Positions 6,507-13,942 of a DNA stretch of 13,943 nt are shown in pieces. Numbering within the stretch: the stretch's first letter is position 1; the number at the start of each line of letters is the position of its first letter. The position numbers and the translations under genes were made by a program. The stretch lies in the NCBI GenBank assembly GCA_018062725.1, contig JAGORP010000055.1, forward strand, positions 1 through 13,943, written 5' to 3'. The notes beneath the pieces are model-generated. The model did no database searches and was not told the origin of the DNA. It saw only the letters and a list, made by a program, of their open reading frames with translations. This DNA comes from Flavobacterium sp. GTDB taxonomy: Bacteria > Bacteroidota > Bacteroidia > Flavobacteriales > Flavobacteriaceae.

Positions 6507-7568
6507 TTATTCTTTACCTTCTTCAAAATCATCTAAACGTTTTTTCTTTTCCTCTACCGGTTTATCGGTTTCTTCTTCGTCAGAATCTTTATTTTTCTTT
6601 TTATCTTTTTCTGCTTTTTTTGCAGCTTCTTCTAATTCTTCATCCGATAAGACACCATTTTTCTTTTTGTCCTTTTTGTCTTCTTTGACTTCCTTGCCAT
6701 CTTTCATTTTTGGATCTTTGTGTTTTTTGTCAAAACGCCAAGAACAACCAATGCCTCCATACAATAATTCAGGTGTGGTTTTGATGTTTTTATTAATCGA
6801 AACGTCTACTTGTAAATTATTTTTTAAAAGATGAGTAGCTCCTAAAGTAAGAATTCCGTCTGAATAATAATCACCTTTGATGGCTCTGTTTTCAAACATG
6901 GCAGACCATTTTTCATTAATTCCGTAGGTCAGTGTTAAAATATAACCATAGCTAGAATTAATTGAGGCAATTTTATCTGCAATTAAATTGGTGACTAATA
7001 CCCATTTGCCTTGAAAATGATTTTGAGCAATAATCATCACTTTTGGACTTAAAACGGATTCGCCAGGAATACTAAAATCGTTTTCCATTGTATAATTACC
7101 ACCTACATAAGCAGAAATGGCAGGAATTAACGTTTTCCATTTGAACTTTTTGTTCGCTTTCCAACTGTAAATATTAGGTTTGTCTGGTCCTTTTTTATAC
7201 GGATCGTAGAATAAATATTTGGCTCCAATGGTGGTTTGACGTAATCCGCCTCTACTTGTATTTACTAAACTGGAAGTGTATTTGTCCATTTGATACTGAA
7301 GATCTAACGAAACTTCAAATTGCTCTCTCCAAACCCCGTAACGTCCTGTTAAATCTATGGCAAAACCATTCGCTTTATAGTTTAATACGTCATGTGCTTC
7401 ATGGATGTAATTTAAGCCACCTTCTAATTGCAATACTTTTTTCCCCACAGAAAATGCTCCAGCAGAATTCCCTGGGCGATTCGAATTAATTTGATCGGTA
7501 AATTGAGCGTAAGTAGTTGCCGAAAAGCTAACTATTACAATTAAAAATACTGTTTTAAGTAGATTCAT
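6507..7568 (-). CDS. Outer-membrane beta-barrel protein with a long charged C-terminal tail
   Basis: Predicted secreted beta-barrel of the type often labelled 'transporter' or MetA-like; substrate unknown. A signal peptide (1-21, ending TTYA, then Q) precedes a mature start FTDQINSNRPGNSAGAFSVG and about 250 residues of alternating aromatic/polar strands. The last strand ends at WRF (277-279), a typical barrel terminus. Residues 281-353 are almost entirely Lys, Glu, Asp and Asn, which would leave a highly charged, probably disordered periplasmic tail. The frame is open further upstream to an ATG at 7667, but I chose the ATG at 7568 because the signal peptide begins there and a -7 promoter element lies between the two. 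It is the first gene of an operon with the acyltransferase. The barrel and signal are clear; the transported substrate is not. Confidence 0.85.
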   Translation of the reverse strand: MNLLKTVFLIVIVSFSATTYAQFTDQINSNRPGNSAGAFSVGKKVLQLEGGLNYIHEAHDVLNYKANGFAIDLTGRYGVWREQFEVSLDLQYQMDKYTSSLVNTSRGGLRQTTIGAKYLFYDPYKKGPDKPNIYSWKANKKFKWKTLIPAISAYVGGNYTMENDFSIPGESVLSPKVMIIAQNHFQGKWVLVTNLIADKIASINSSYGYILTLTYGINEKWSAMFENRAIKGDYYSDGILTLGATHLLKNNLQVDVSINKNIKTTPELLYGGIGCSWRFDKKHKDPKMKDGKEVKEDKKDKKKNGVLSDEELEEAAKKAEKDKKKNKDSDEEETDKPVEEKKKRLDDFEEGKE

Positions 7569-7588
7569 CCTGATTGATTTGTGAAATT

Positions 7589-7596
7589 CAAATGTA
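7589..7596 (-). promoter_or_regulatory. -7 promoter element of the barrel protein/acyltransferase operon
   Basis: On the - strand this reads TACATTTG, a perfect TAnnTTTG match, ending 20 bases before the ATG at 7568. It lies inside the upstream extension of the open frame, so the longer start at 7667 is unlikely. No clear -33 TTG. Confidence 0.6.
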
Positions 7597-7621
7597 GCAT
7601 TTTTTATTATTATTTTAAGAA

Positions 7622-7648
7622 TTGAATTCAGAATAATGTTTAATTTTG
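7622..7648 (+). promoter_or_regulatory. Promoter of the DUF4834-YfhO cluster
   Basis: TAATTTTG (7641-7648) matches the -7 consensus, and a TTG (7622-7624) sits 16 bases upstream of it, slightly short of the ideal 19. The ATG at 7662 is 13 bases downstream, so the leader would be very short. It is divergent from the promoter at 7589-7596. Confidence 0.6.
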
Positions 7649-7661
7649 GAAAAAAAATATC

Positions 7662-7940
7662 ATGCAAGAAGCTTCTTTTAGTGGTTTTTTCAAAACCATA
7701 ATATATATCATTGGGTTTTACTATTTAGTTAAAATTTTAGCCCGAATTTTTATGCCTTTACTTATGAAAAAAGTAATGAATAAGGCTCAAGAAAATTTTA
7801 ACAGACAATACCAACAAGGGAATTTTAATCAAGGAGGGTTTAATACACCATCTCAAGAACCTGAAAAACCTACACGTGACTTCAAAAAACCAACCAAACA
7901 AGTTGGTGATTATGTTGATTATGAAGAAGTGAATGACTAG
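7662..7940 (+). CDS. DUF4834 family small membrane protein
   Basis: Function unknown; a 92-residue protein with one membrane helix near the N-terminus (about 12-34) followed by a cytoplasmic, Gln/Asn-rich and then Lys/Pro-rich tail ending in VGDYVDYEEVND. This architecture, a short anchor and a disordered tail finishing with an acidic aromatic motif, is what I recall for DUF4834, a Bacteroidetes family often found just upstream of a YfhO-like gene, as here. The next gene begins 95 bp later on the same strand. The ATG sits 13 bases after a -7 element, so the leader is short and there is no recognisable Shine-Dalgarno sequence. Confidence 0.8.
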   Translation: MQEASFSGFFKTIIYIIGFYYLVKILARIFMPLLMKKVMNKAQENFNRQYQQGNFNQGGFNTPSQEPEKPTRDFKKPTKQVGDYVDYEEVND

Positions 7941-7958
7941 TTAATGCCATTCTTGTGC

Positions 7959-8000
7959 TTAAAAGTCAAAATTCTAATATCTAAAATCTAAAATTTAGTT
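7959..8000 (+). repeat. Short 7-bp periodic A-tract array
   Basis: Six consecutive degenerate heptamers fill the DUF4834-YfhO gap: TTAAAAG, TCAAAAT, TCTAATA, TCTAAAA, TCTAAAA, TTTAGTT. Two are identical. It may be a simple-sequence relic; the 3' units run up to a weak -7-like TATCTTCA at 8000-8007, 28 bases before the YfhO ATG. Confidence 0.5.
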
Positions 8001-8035
8001 ATCTTCACGCCTTATTTTGATTTCATCTGCATTTT

Positions 8036-10456
8036 ATGAATAATTTCAAACGTTTTTATCCACATGCACTGGCTGTTTTAGGTTTTGTGTTTATTTCTAT
8101 TGTTTATTTTTATCCTGTTTTACAAGGAAAAAAAATCCTGCAGTCTGATATTGTACAATATAAAGCTACCGCTAAAGAGTTAATCGATTATAGAGAACAA
8201 ACTGGCGAAGAAACGTATTGGTGTAACAGCTCTTTCGGAGGAATGCCAACCTATCAATTAGGGGCACAATATCCCCATAATTATATCAAAAAAGTTGACG
8301 GATTATTGCGTTTTTTACCGCGTCCTTCCGATTATATGTTTTTGTATTTTATAGGTTTTTACATTTTACTTTTAGCATTAAAAATAAAACCACTCAAAGC
8401 GTTTTTTGGAGCTTTAGCTTTCGGATTGTCAACTTATTTGATCATAATTTTAGGCGTTGGACACAATGCCAAGGCACATGCCATTGCTTACATGCCGATG
8501 GTTGTGGCTGGAGTGCTTTTAGTATTTCAAAAACGATGGATTGTTGGGGGATTGCTAACGATGGTGGCAGCGGCGTTAGAGTTAAATGCGAACCACTTCC
8601 AAATGACCTATTATTTATTGATTTTCTTATTGGTTTTGACGGTTTATTACATTTACAGAGCAATTAAAACGAATGAGTTAAAACCATTAATATATAGTTT
8701 CGGAGTTTTTATCGTAGCGGGTTTTGTTGCCATTGGAACCAATGCGACGGGTATTTTAGCCACGCAAGAATATGCTAAGGAAAGTACGAGAGGTAAAAGT
8801 GATTTGACTTTTTCTCCTGATGGTAAGAAGAGCGAATCTAACACTTCAATGACCTATGATTATATTACCGAATACAGTTACGGAATTGCAGAAAGTTTCA
8901 ACTTGATTTCTCCTCGTATTTTTGGGGGATCCAATAGTGAAAATGTAGGTACAAAATCGGCATTATATGAATTTGCTATTTCACAAGAAGTACCTGAAGA
9001 TCAAGCAAAAGAAATTGTAAAAGGATTGCCAACCTATTGGGGTGATCAGCCAATTGTTGCTGCCCCAGCTTATATTGGAGCTGTGGTGTTCTTCTTGGCA
9101 GTTATTGCTTTATTTGTCGATAATCGTAAAATAAAGTATGCTTTTTTAGCCGGGGCTATTGTTTCTTTGGTTTTATCATGGGGAAAAAATTTCGCTTTAC
9201 TTACCGATTTTTTCATCAATTATGTCCCGCTATATAATAAGTTTAGAGCCGTTTCATCGATTCAGGTCATTTTAGAATTATGTATGCCTGTTTTGGCAAT
9301 TATGGGACTTCAAAGTTTCTTTAAAGCCGAGGAAAAGCAAAAATGGCCCGCTTTATGGAAATCGGCAGCAGTTTGTGTCGGAATTTTAGTATCCTTATTG
9401 TTATGTAAAGGAATGTTTAGTTTTTCAGGGGGTAGCGATGGTTATTTGCGTGATTCGTACGGACCAGAATTTGTTGATGCTTTAAAATCCGATCGTCAAT
9501 CGATGTTTACGAGTGATTTAATTCGCTCGGCTGTATTCATTTTATTAGCTTTTGGTGCTTTGTTTCTAGCTATCAAAAATACCATTTCACAAAAGGTTGG
9601 GGTTATTCTTGTTGGAATTTTAATGATTGCCGATTTGTTTTTAATCGATAAAAATTATGTAAATGCAGAAGCTTTTGTAAATGCCAGCGAAGTAGATGAA
9701 CCTTTTATTGAAGCTTCTTTTGATACAGAAATCAAAAAAGACACATCACATTATAGAGTTTTTGAAGTTTCAGGAAATGCGTTGAGTGATCCTAGATCTT
9801 CTTATTTTCACAAATCCATTGGTGGGTATTCGGCGGTAAAACCAAGACGTATGCAGGAATTGTTTGATTATCAAATCACCAAAAACAATATGCAAGTAGT
9901 CAACATGCTAAATGTGAAATATTTGATTCAAACCAATGAAAAAGGACAACAAATTACCATTTTAAATACACAAGCCAATGGAAATGCATGGTTTGTGAAA
10001 GATATTCAGGTTGCCAAAAATGCCGATGAAGAAATGAAATTCTTGTCAAAATTTGATTCTAAAAATCAAGTGGTTTTGAGTTCTGAAAATAAAACGCTTC
10101 CAACTACAACTGATTTTAATACCGAAGGAGCAAGTATTAAACTAACATCTTACAAGCCAAACGAATTACAATACGTTTCGAATAATCCTAATGTTGGTTA
10201 TGCAGTGTTCTCTGAAATGTATTACAAGAACGGTTGGAATGCCTATATTGATGGTAAGTTAACTAATCACGATAGAGTGAATTATGCTTTAAGAGGATTG
10301 TCAATTCCAGCAGGAAAACACAACATTGTATTCAAGTTTGAACCACAAATAGTAAAAACAGGAAGTACGATTGCTTTAATCAGTTTTGTATTGATGGTGT
10401 TGTTAGTGGGTGGAGGAGTTTATCTGGAAAGAAAAAAGTTAATCCCAAATAATTAA
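8036..10456 (+). CDS. YfhO-family polytopic membrane protein (GT-C-like)
   Basis: Large inner-membrane protein, 806 residues, of the YfhO family, whose Gram-positive member is linked to glycosylation of lipoteichoic acid; the Bacteroidetes role is not established. It starts with a membrane helix (about 11-29), then an extracytoplasmic loop with LQSDIVQY (35-42) and the conserved GGMPTYQ (68-74). Many helices follow, with GHNAKAHAIAYMP (142-154) and NHFQMTYYL (186-194). The C-terminal third is a soluble domain ending in the characteristic GWNAYIDG (733-740) and IPAGKHNIVFKFEP, then a last helix (about 780-798). An acidic residue in the first loop and many helices resemble GT-C polyprenyl-phosphate-sugar transferases. 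The fluC start codon follows its stop directly, and a glycosyltransferase lies two genes on, supporting a surface-glycan role. Confidence 0.9.
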   Translation: MNNFKRFYPHALAVLGFVFISIVYFYPVLQGKKILQSDIVQYKATAKELIDYREQTGEETYWCNSSFGGMPTYQLGAQYPHNYIKKVDGLLRFLPRPSDYMFLYFIGFYILLLALKIKPLKAFFGALAFGLSTYLIIILGVGHNAKAHAIAYMPMVVAGVLLVFQKRWIVGGLLTMVAAALELNANHFQMTYYLLIFLLVLTVYYIYRAIKTNELKPLIYSFGVFIVAGFVAIGTNATGILATQEYAKESTRGKSDLTFSPDGKKSESNTSMTYDYITEYSYGIAESFNLISPRIFGGSNSENVGTKSALYEFAISQEVPEDQAKEIVKGLPTYWGDQPIVAAPAYIGAVVFFLAVIALFVDNRKIKYAFLAGAIVSLVLSWGKNFALLTDFFINYVPLYNKFRAVSSIQVILELCMPVLAIMGLQSFFKAEEKQKWPALWKSAAVCVGILVSLLLCKGMFSFSGGSDGYLRDSYGPEFVDALKSDRQSMFTSDLIRSAVFILLAFGALFLAIKNTISQKVGVILVGILMIADLFLIDKNYVNAEAFVNASEVDEPFIEASFDTEIKKDTSHYRVFEVSGNALSDPRSSYFHKSIGGYSAVKPRRMQELFDYQITKNNMQVVNMLNVKYLIQTNEKGQQITILNTQANGNAWFVKDIQVAKNADEEMKFLSKFDSKNQVVLSSENKTLPTTTDFNTEGASIKLTSYKPNELQYVSNNPNVGYAVFSEMYYKNGWNAYIDGKLTNHDRVNYALRGLSIPAGKHNIVFKFEPQIVKTGSTIALISFVLMVLLVGGGVYLERKKLIPNN

Positions 10457-10822
10457 TTGAAAACCTTTTTATACATAGCATTGGGTGGAGCATTAGGAAG
10501 CGTTTTACGTTATCTAACTTCTCAAGTTTTATCAAAACATGAAGGATTTCCCTATGGAACTTTTGCAGCCAATATAATTGGTTGTTTGCTGATCGGATTG
10601 TTTTTCGGTTATTTCGAAAAGCAAAATGCGCTTTCGCAAGACTTAAAATTCTTTTTAATAACAGGATTGTGCGGTGGATATACTACTTTTTCGACTTTTT
10701 CGAATGAGAATATTCAACTATTACACAACAATCAAATTGGAACAGCTTTATTTTATACAGCTTCGAGTATTGTAATTGGTTTTACAGCTACTTGGCTAGG
10801 GATATTAATAATGAAAAGCTAG
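10457..10822 (+). CDS. crcB: Fluoride channel FluC/CrcB
   Basis: Exports fluoride across the inner membrane as a dual-topology homodimer, protecting enolase and pyrophosphatase. The 121-residue, four-helix product has normal family length. Signatures: GGALGSVLRY (10-19) with the conserved Arg18, GTFAANIIG (34-42) with the pore Asn39, and GGYTTFSTFS (73-82), where Phe78 and Phe81 correspond to the phenylalanine box and the Thr-rich helix break binds the central Na+. The start is a TTG that abuts the YfhO stop with no spacing (TAATTG); the conserved N-terminus begins at once, so no later start fits. It is therefore read on the YfhO transcript, and there is no room for a fluoride riboswitch directly ahead of it. 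Single gene, not the split fluC1/fluC2 pair of some bacteria. Confidence 0.95.
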   Translation: MKTFLYIALGGALGSVLRYLTSQVLSKHEGFPYGTFAANIIGCLLIGLFFGYFEKQNALSQDLKFFLITGLCGGYTTFSTFSNENIQLLHNNQIGTALFYTASSIVIGFTATWLGILIMKS

Positions 10823-10826
10823 AAGT

Positions 10827-10852
10827 GAAATTACTTCGTTTCTCGTAATGAC
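10827..10852. repeat. Short interspersed element resembling the GCTTCGTTCCTCG-type intergenic repeat
   Basis: The stretch ATTACTTCGTTTCTCGTAAT, ending in GAC, closely resembles a short motif (approximately ATTGCTTCGTTCCTCGCAAT) that I recall as common between genes in Bacteroidetes and other phyla. ATTAC and GTAAT at its ends are inverted repeats (ATTAC 10830-10834, GTAAT 10845-10849). It fills the gap between fluC and the glycosyltransferase and contributes the first in-frame ATG of the latter. Confidence 0.5.
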
Positions 10853-10853
10853 T

Positions 10854-12128
10854 ATGAAAAAAGTACTCATCATAACCTATTATTGGCCTCCAGCGGGTGG
10901 CCCTGGTGTACAACGCTGGTTAAAATTTGTGAAGTACTTACCTGACTTCGGAATTCAGCCTATCGTGTACATTCCGGAAAATCCGACATATCCTTTGGTA
11001 GATGAAAAGTTGCTTTCGGAAGTTTCCGATAAAGCCATAATTCTTAAAAATAAAATAATTGAGCCCTATGCTTGGGCTTCTGTATTTTCAAAAAACAGTA
11101 CCAAAAAAATAAGCTCCGGAATTATTCCCAATCAAAAAAAACAATCGTTCCTTCAAAAAATGATGCTTTGGGTTCGCGGTAATTTATTTATTCCTGATGC
11201 ACGAGTGTTATGGGTAAAACCTTCCGTCAAATATTTGTCGAAATACCTTCAAGAAAATCAAATAGAAACTATTATTACTACAGGTCCACCTCACAGTATG
11301 CACTTGATTGGGTTGGCTTTAAAAAAGGAACTTAGGGTAAAATGGATTGCTGATTTTCGGGATCCTTGGACAACCATTGGATATCATAAAGCATTAAAGT
11401 TAACCACATCTTCAGAAAAAAAACACAAATACTTAGAAAGAGAAGTTATGACTGTTGCTGATGAATTGTTAGTAACCAGTCCAACCACTAAAAAAGAGTT
11501 TGAAGAAATTACGCAAAAACCTATTCATGTCATTACAAATGGTTATGATGTTGAAAAAATAGTGAAGCAGCCTTTAGACAAAAAATTTACGTTAGCACAT
11601 ATCGGATCTTTTTTATCTGAAAGAAATCCATTAATGTTATGGACGGTTTTAAAAGAATTAATTGAAGAAAATGCAGCCTTTAAAGAGCAGTTTCAGTTAA
11701 AATTAATTGGCGCCACAAGTCAAGAGATATTGAATTCTATTGCACAAAATGACTTGGAAGGTTATGTAAACAATTTAGGTTATGTTTCGCATGAAGAAGC
11801 CGTTGAACACCAACGAAAATCGCAAGTGTTACTTTTAATAGAGATTGATTCTCCCGCAACCAAAAGCATCATTCCTGGGAAAGTCTTTGAATATATTGTT
11901 TCGGAAAGACCTATTATTGCTATTGGCCCCCAAGATTCTGATTTTGCCGAAATCATTACAACAACTAATACGGGTGCTTTTTTTAGGTATTCCGAAAAAA
12001 CACGATTAAAAGCAACATTACTTTCTTATTTTGATCAGTATTTGCAACACAAATTAAAATCACATGCGGTAGGTTTGCAACCTTATTCCCGAAAAAATCT
12101 CACTCAAAAATTAGCAGAATTGTTATAA
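10854..12128 (+). CDS. Family 4 (GT-B fold) glycosyltransferase
   Basis: Transfers a sugar from a nucleotide donor to a surface glycan or lipid acceptor, retaining configuration; cytosolic face of the membrane. Counting from the ATG at 10848 (426 residues): N-terminal acceptor domain with YYWPPAGGPGVQRW (11-24), TGPPHS (145-150) and DFRDPW (169-174); C-terminal donor domain with TLAHIGSF (248-255) and IPGKVFEYIVSERPIIAIG (342-360), which holds the nucleotide-sugar-binding Glu pair region (E348, E353). Start: the ATG at 10848 lies inside the repeat-like element at 10827-10852, and the conserved MKKVLIITYYW begins at 10854, so I prefer 10854 (424 residues). It is last in the DUF4834-YfhO-fluC cluster, 31 bp after fluC, and ends at a strong hairpin. 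The acceptor is unknown; the cluster suggests surface polysaccharide or glycolipid. Confidence 0.92.
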   Translation: MKKVLIITYYWPPAGGPGVQRWLKFVKYLPDFGIQPIVYIPENPTYPLVDEKLLSEVSDKAIILKNKIIEPYAWASVFSKNSTKKISSGIIPNQKKQSFLQKMMLWVRGNLFIPDARVLWVKPSVKYLSKYLQENQIETIITTGPPHSMHLIGLALKKELRVKWIADFRDPWTTIGYHKALKLTTSSEKKHKYLEREVMTVADELLVTSPTTKKEFEEITQKPIHVITNGYDVEKIVKQPLDKKFTLAHIGSFLSERNPLMLWTVLKELIEENAAFKEQFQLKLIGATSQEILNSIAQNDLEGYVNNLGYVSHEEAVEHQRKSQVLLLIEIDSPATKSIIPGKVFEYIVSERPIIAIGPQDSDFAEIITTTNTGAFFRYSEKTRLKATLLSYFDQYLQHKLKSHAVGLQPYSRKNLTQKLAELL

Positions 12129-12132
12129 ATAA

Positions 12133-12169
12133 AAACTCCTCGCATTCCGAAATTCGGAGCGAGGAGTTT
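12133..12169. terminator. Strong hairpin terminator between convergent genes
   Basis: An 11-bp outer stem (12133-12143 with 12159-12169, core ACTCCTCGC) continues, after a two-base bulge (12144-12145), into a five-bp inner stem TCCGA/TCGGA with an AAT loop. On the - strand it runs into TTTTTATTTATAA; on + only TTTA follows. It probably stops both the glycosyltransferase cluster and the 12220-12879 gene, more efficiently for the latter. Confidence 0.85.
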
Positions 12170-12191
12170 ACCTAAACAAACCAACCTAACC

Positions 12192-12220
12192 AAATTTATA
12201 TATAACCAGTATATAAATTT
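12192..12220. repeat. Perfect 11-bp AT-only inverted repeat at a stop codon
   Basis: AAATTTATATA (12192-12202) and TATATAAATTT (12210-12220) are exact reverse complements around a seven-base spacer, TAACCAG. The outer arm overlaps the last base of the stop codon of the - strand gene above it. Confidence 0.75.
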
Positions 12221-12879
12221 TATCTTCGAGAATCGTCTCTTTTTTCTTCTTTTTTATCTGTTACCGTTTCCACTTTTGCTTTTGTACCATCTTGTTTGTA
12301 GTAATAGCTGTCATTATTATCATACGAATCATAGTTGCTTCTTGGATAGTCGTAATCATAATTGTAACCAGCATGATAAGTTCTCTTTACAGTCCCAAAC
12401 ATATCTACAATTCTGCCTTTTCGGTCATATATGATACGCATTCCTCCAATTTGAGTTAGCGCAAAGCTGTTATATCTCATGTAAACTGTACCAATTCTAT
12501 TCACTCTGTCGAATGCGTCGTAGTTAATGAATGTGTTTCCAACGCGACGGACACGTCCGAAAGCATCATGTTCAATTCTAACACCGAAGTTTTCAGGTCG
12601 TATACGTTCTACAACAACTGTACTTCTTTTTCCGGCAGTTTTGAAGTAATAACCTCCATGTGAATCCTCTGGACGGGTATTGAAATCAAATTCTCCTGTA
12701 GGGAAAACATAAAAATCGATTCCTCTTTCATTGAAAACTATTGGTTCGGCATTTCTATAATCGACCAATCGAATTCTTTTTTCTTTGTTGCCATCAGAAA
12801 AAACTGGATTTTCTGACGCGTAGGCCATTCCTCCTGCCAGGAAGATGCTGGCCACTAAAAGTGTGATTTTTTTACTCAT
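12220..12879 (-). CDS. Secreted protein with four 16-residue beta-type repeats, function unknown
   Basis: I do not recognise a named family. The 219-residue product has a clear signal peptide (1-22, ending AYA before SENP), so it is exported. An N-terminal segment (about 30-95) is followed by four tandem repeats of about 16 residues (102-117, 118-133, 134-148, 149-164) with the pattern (I/Y)-(H/Y)-(D/N)-x-F-x-R-V-x-R-(I/V)-G, loosely like YD or MORN-type repeats. Next comes a Tyr/Asp/Asn-rich low-complexity stretch (about 168-194) and a Lys/Glu/Asp/Arg tail. The third repeat is one residue short and the least conserved. It is monocistronic and converges on the glycosyltransferase. A weak -7 candidate (TAATTTTC on -, 12901-12894) lies 14 bases upstream. 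It is probably periplasmic or surface-associated. The CDS is secure; the role is unknown. Confidence 0.85.
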   Translation of the reverse strand: MSKKITLLVASIFLAGGMAYASENPVFSDGNKEKRIRLVDYRNAEPIVFNERGIDFYVFPTGEFDFNTRPEDSHGGYYFKTAGKRSTVVVERIRPENFGVRIEHDAFGRVRRVGNTFINYDAFDRVNRIGTVYMRYNSFALTQIGGMRIIYDRKGRIVDMFGTVKRTYHAGYNYDYDYPRSNYDSYDNNDSYYYKQDGTKAKVETVTDKKEEKRDDSRR

Positions 12880-13114
12880 GACAATAAAATTTAGAAAATT
12901 ATAATATTCAGGAACCTTGCGATTTCAAAATAAAACAATTTATAATTTGCTTACTCTATTCAATTTTCAGCATCCTTGTGCAAGATTTTTCTTGTTATGT
13001 TGGAATATTCAATATACGTGCCAAAAATGATTGGAAGAGAATCTTTTTTTGAAATGGTTCATAAACACTAATTTGGCTTAGCAATAAATTAATATGATTT
13101 TTATTAAAAAAGCC

Positions 13115-13144
13115 TTGTTTTTAAAGCAGGTATGAGTACTTTTG
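13115..13144 (+). promoter_or_regulatory. Bacteroidetes-type promoter of the 13166 gene
   Basis: TTG (13115-13117), exactly 19 bases, then TACTTTTG (13137-13144): both halves of the -33/-7 consensus with ideal spacing, the only complete example in the window. The predicted transcript starts about 7 bases past the -7 box, leaving a leader of roughly 15 bases before the ATG at 13166. Confidence 0.8.
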
Positions 13145-13165
13145 CACTAATATAAAAAGCACAAA

Positions 13166-13849
13166 ATGCATTATTTTTCAAGGATACTTCTATCCATCGT
13201 CTTGTTACTTTCCATTTCTTTAAACGCTCAAATTATTTCTGGGGATACTTTTATAAAAGGTAATTTTGTAGAAGTAGGCGTGAACGATTCAGGTGCTTAT
13301 GGGAGTACCGTTAGTGCTCCATCAGATTATCATCCGAGATTAAATGGTGGTTCAGGAAGAAATCTAGGGTTTGTTGCTGATCCTCAAAAAGATGGTTGGC
13401 TCGTTGGTAGTCCTGCTTACTTTGGTGATTTTTTCTTCCCAGGAATGCAACAAGAAGGATTTTCGGTGCAATACAATAACAATGTTTATCATAATTGGAC
13501 ATCGGGTAGAAACGACATTCCAGGAGCCAATATATCGCTAACAGATGATGGAATTAATAAAACAGCGATTTGGGAAGGTATTCGAGATGGTTTAAAAATT
13601 ACCCAAAAAACAATTGTTCCTATAAATGAAGTATATTTTGTAGTTCGAGTGGAATTTAAAAATACCACTACAGAAACTATTGATGGTGTTTACTATGTAA
13701 GAACCTTAGATCCTGATAATGAAGTAACTTTATCAGGAGATTATTCTACTCGAAATGAAATTGCATACGCACTTCCAAATGCTAATAACAATACCTTAGT
13801 GACTGCCAAAGGACTAGGCGGATTCAAGACCTTAATGCAACAAGGTTAA
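13166..13849 (+). CDS. Secreted protein, N-terminal part of a gliding/adhesin-type repeat protein (possibly truncated)
   Basis: The 227-residue product has a signal peptide (1-21, ending LNA before QIISG) and a mature region GDTFIKGNFVEVGVNDSGAYG followed by VADPQKDGWLVG, YFGDFFFPG, EGFSVQYN and a beta-rich stretch including EVYFVVRVEFKN. This opening resembles the N-terminus of large Flavobacteriaceae surface proteins secreted by the type IX system, which usually run to many hundreds of residues and end in a sorting domain. Here the frame closes at a TAA (13847-13849) after GLGGFKTLMQQG, with no sorting domain. Reading out of frame at 13821, GATTCAAGA gives Asp-Ser-Arg, which could be a remnant of the expected continuation, but a stop follows at once. 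Either a genuine short protein or the 5' remnant of a decayed gene. Expression looks intact, given the strong promoter. The family assignment is from memory. Confidence 0.7.
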   Translation: MHYFSRILLSIVLLLSISLNAQIISGDTFIKGNFVEVGVNDSGAYGSTVSAPSDYHPRLNGGSGRNLGFVADPQKDGWLVGSPAYFGDFFFPGMQQEGFSVQYNNNVYHNWTSGRNDIPGANISLTDDGINKTAIWEGIRDGLKITQKTIVPINEVYFVVRVEFKNTTTETIDGVYYVRTLDPDNEVTLSGDYSTRNEIAYALPNANNNTLVTAKGLGGFKTLMQQG

Positions 13850-13903
13850 TAATTAGTTAATATATCAAATTTAGTTTTTTATTTCAATTTTGCATAATTT
13901 CAG

Positions 13904-13942
13904 AATAACTTTTTTTGGCTTTTTCAAGAGCCAAAAGTTATT
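13904..13942 (+). terminator. Possible terminator after the 13166 gene
   Basis: AATAAC, TTTT and GGCT (13904-13920) pair with AGCC, AAAA and GTTATT (13929-13942) around an eight-base loop, with three unpaired T residues on the 5' side. T residues follow to the window end at 13943. If real, it closes the short gene 54 bases after its stop. The downstream T run cannot be judged. Confidence 0.45.

Noticed and set aside
7569..7667. 33-residue upstream extension of the barrel protein
   Set aside because: It would precede the signal peptide and span a perfect -7 promoter element.
12975..13010. Small inverted repeats (CTTGTGCAAG, CAAGATTTTTCTTG, GAATATTC) upstream of the secreted protein
   Set aside because: Stems of four or five bp or short palindromes in AT-rich DNA are expected by chance; none is placed like an operator against the mapped promoter.
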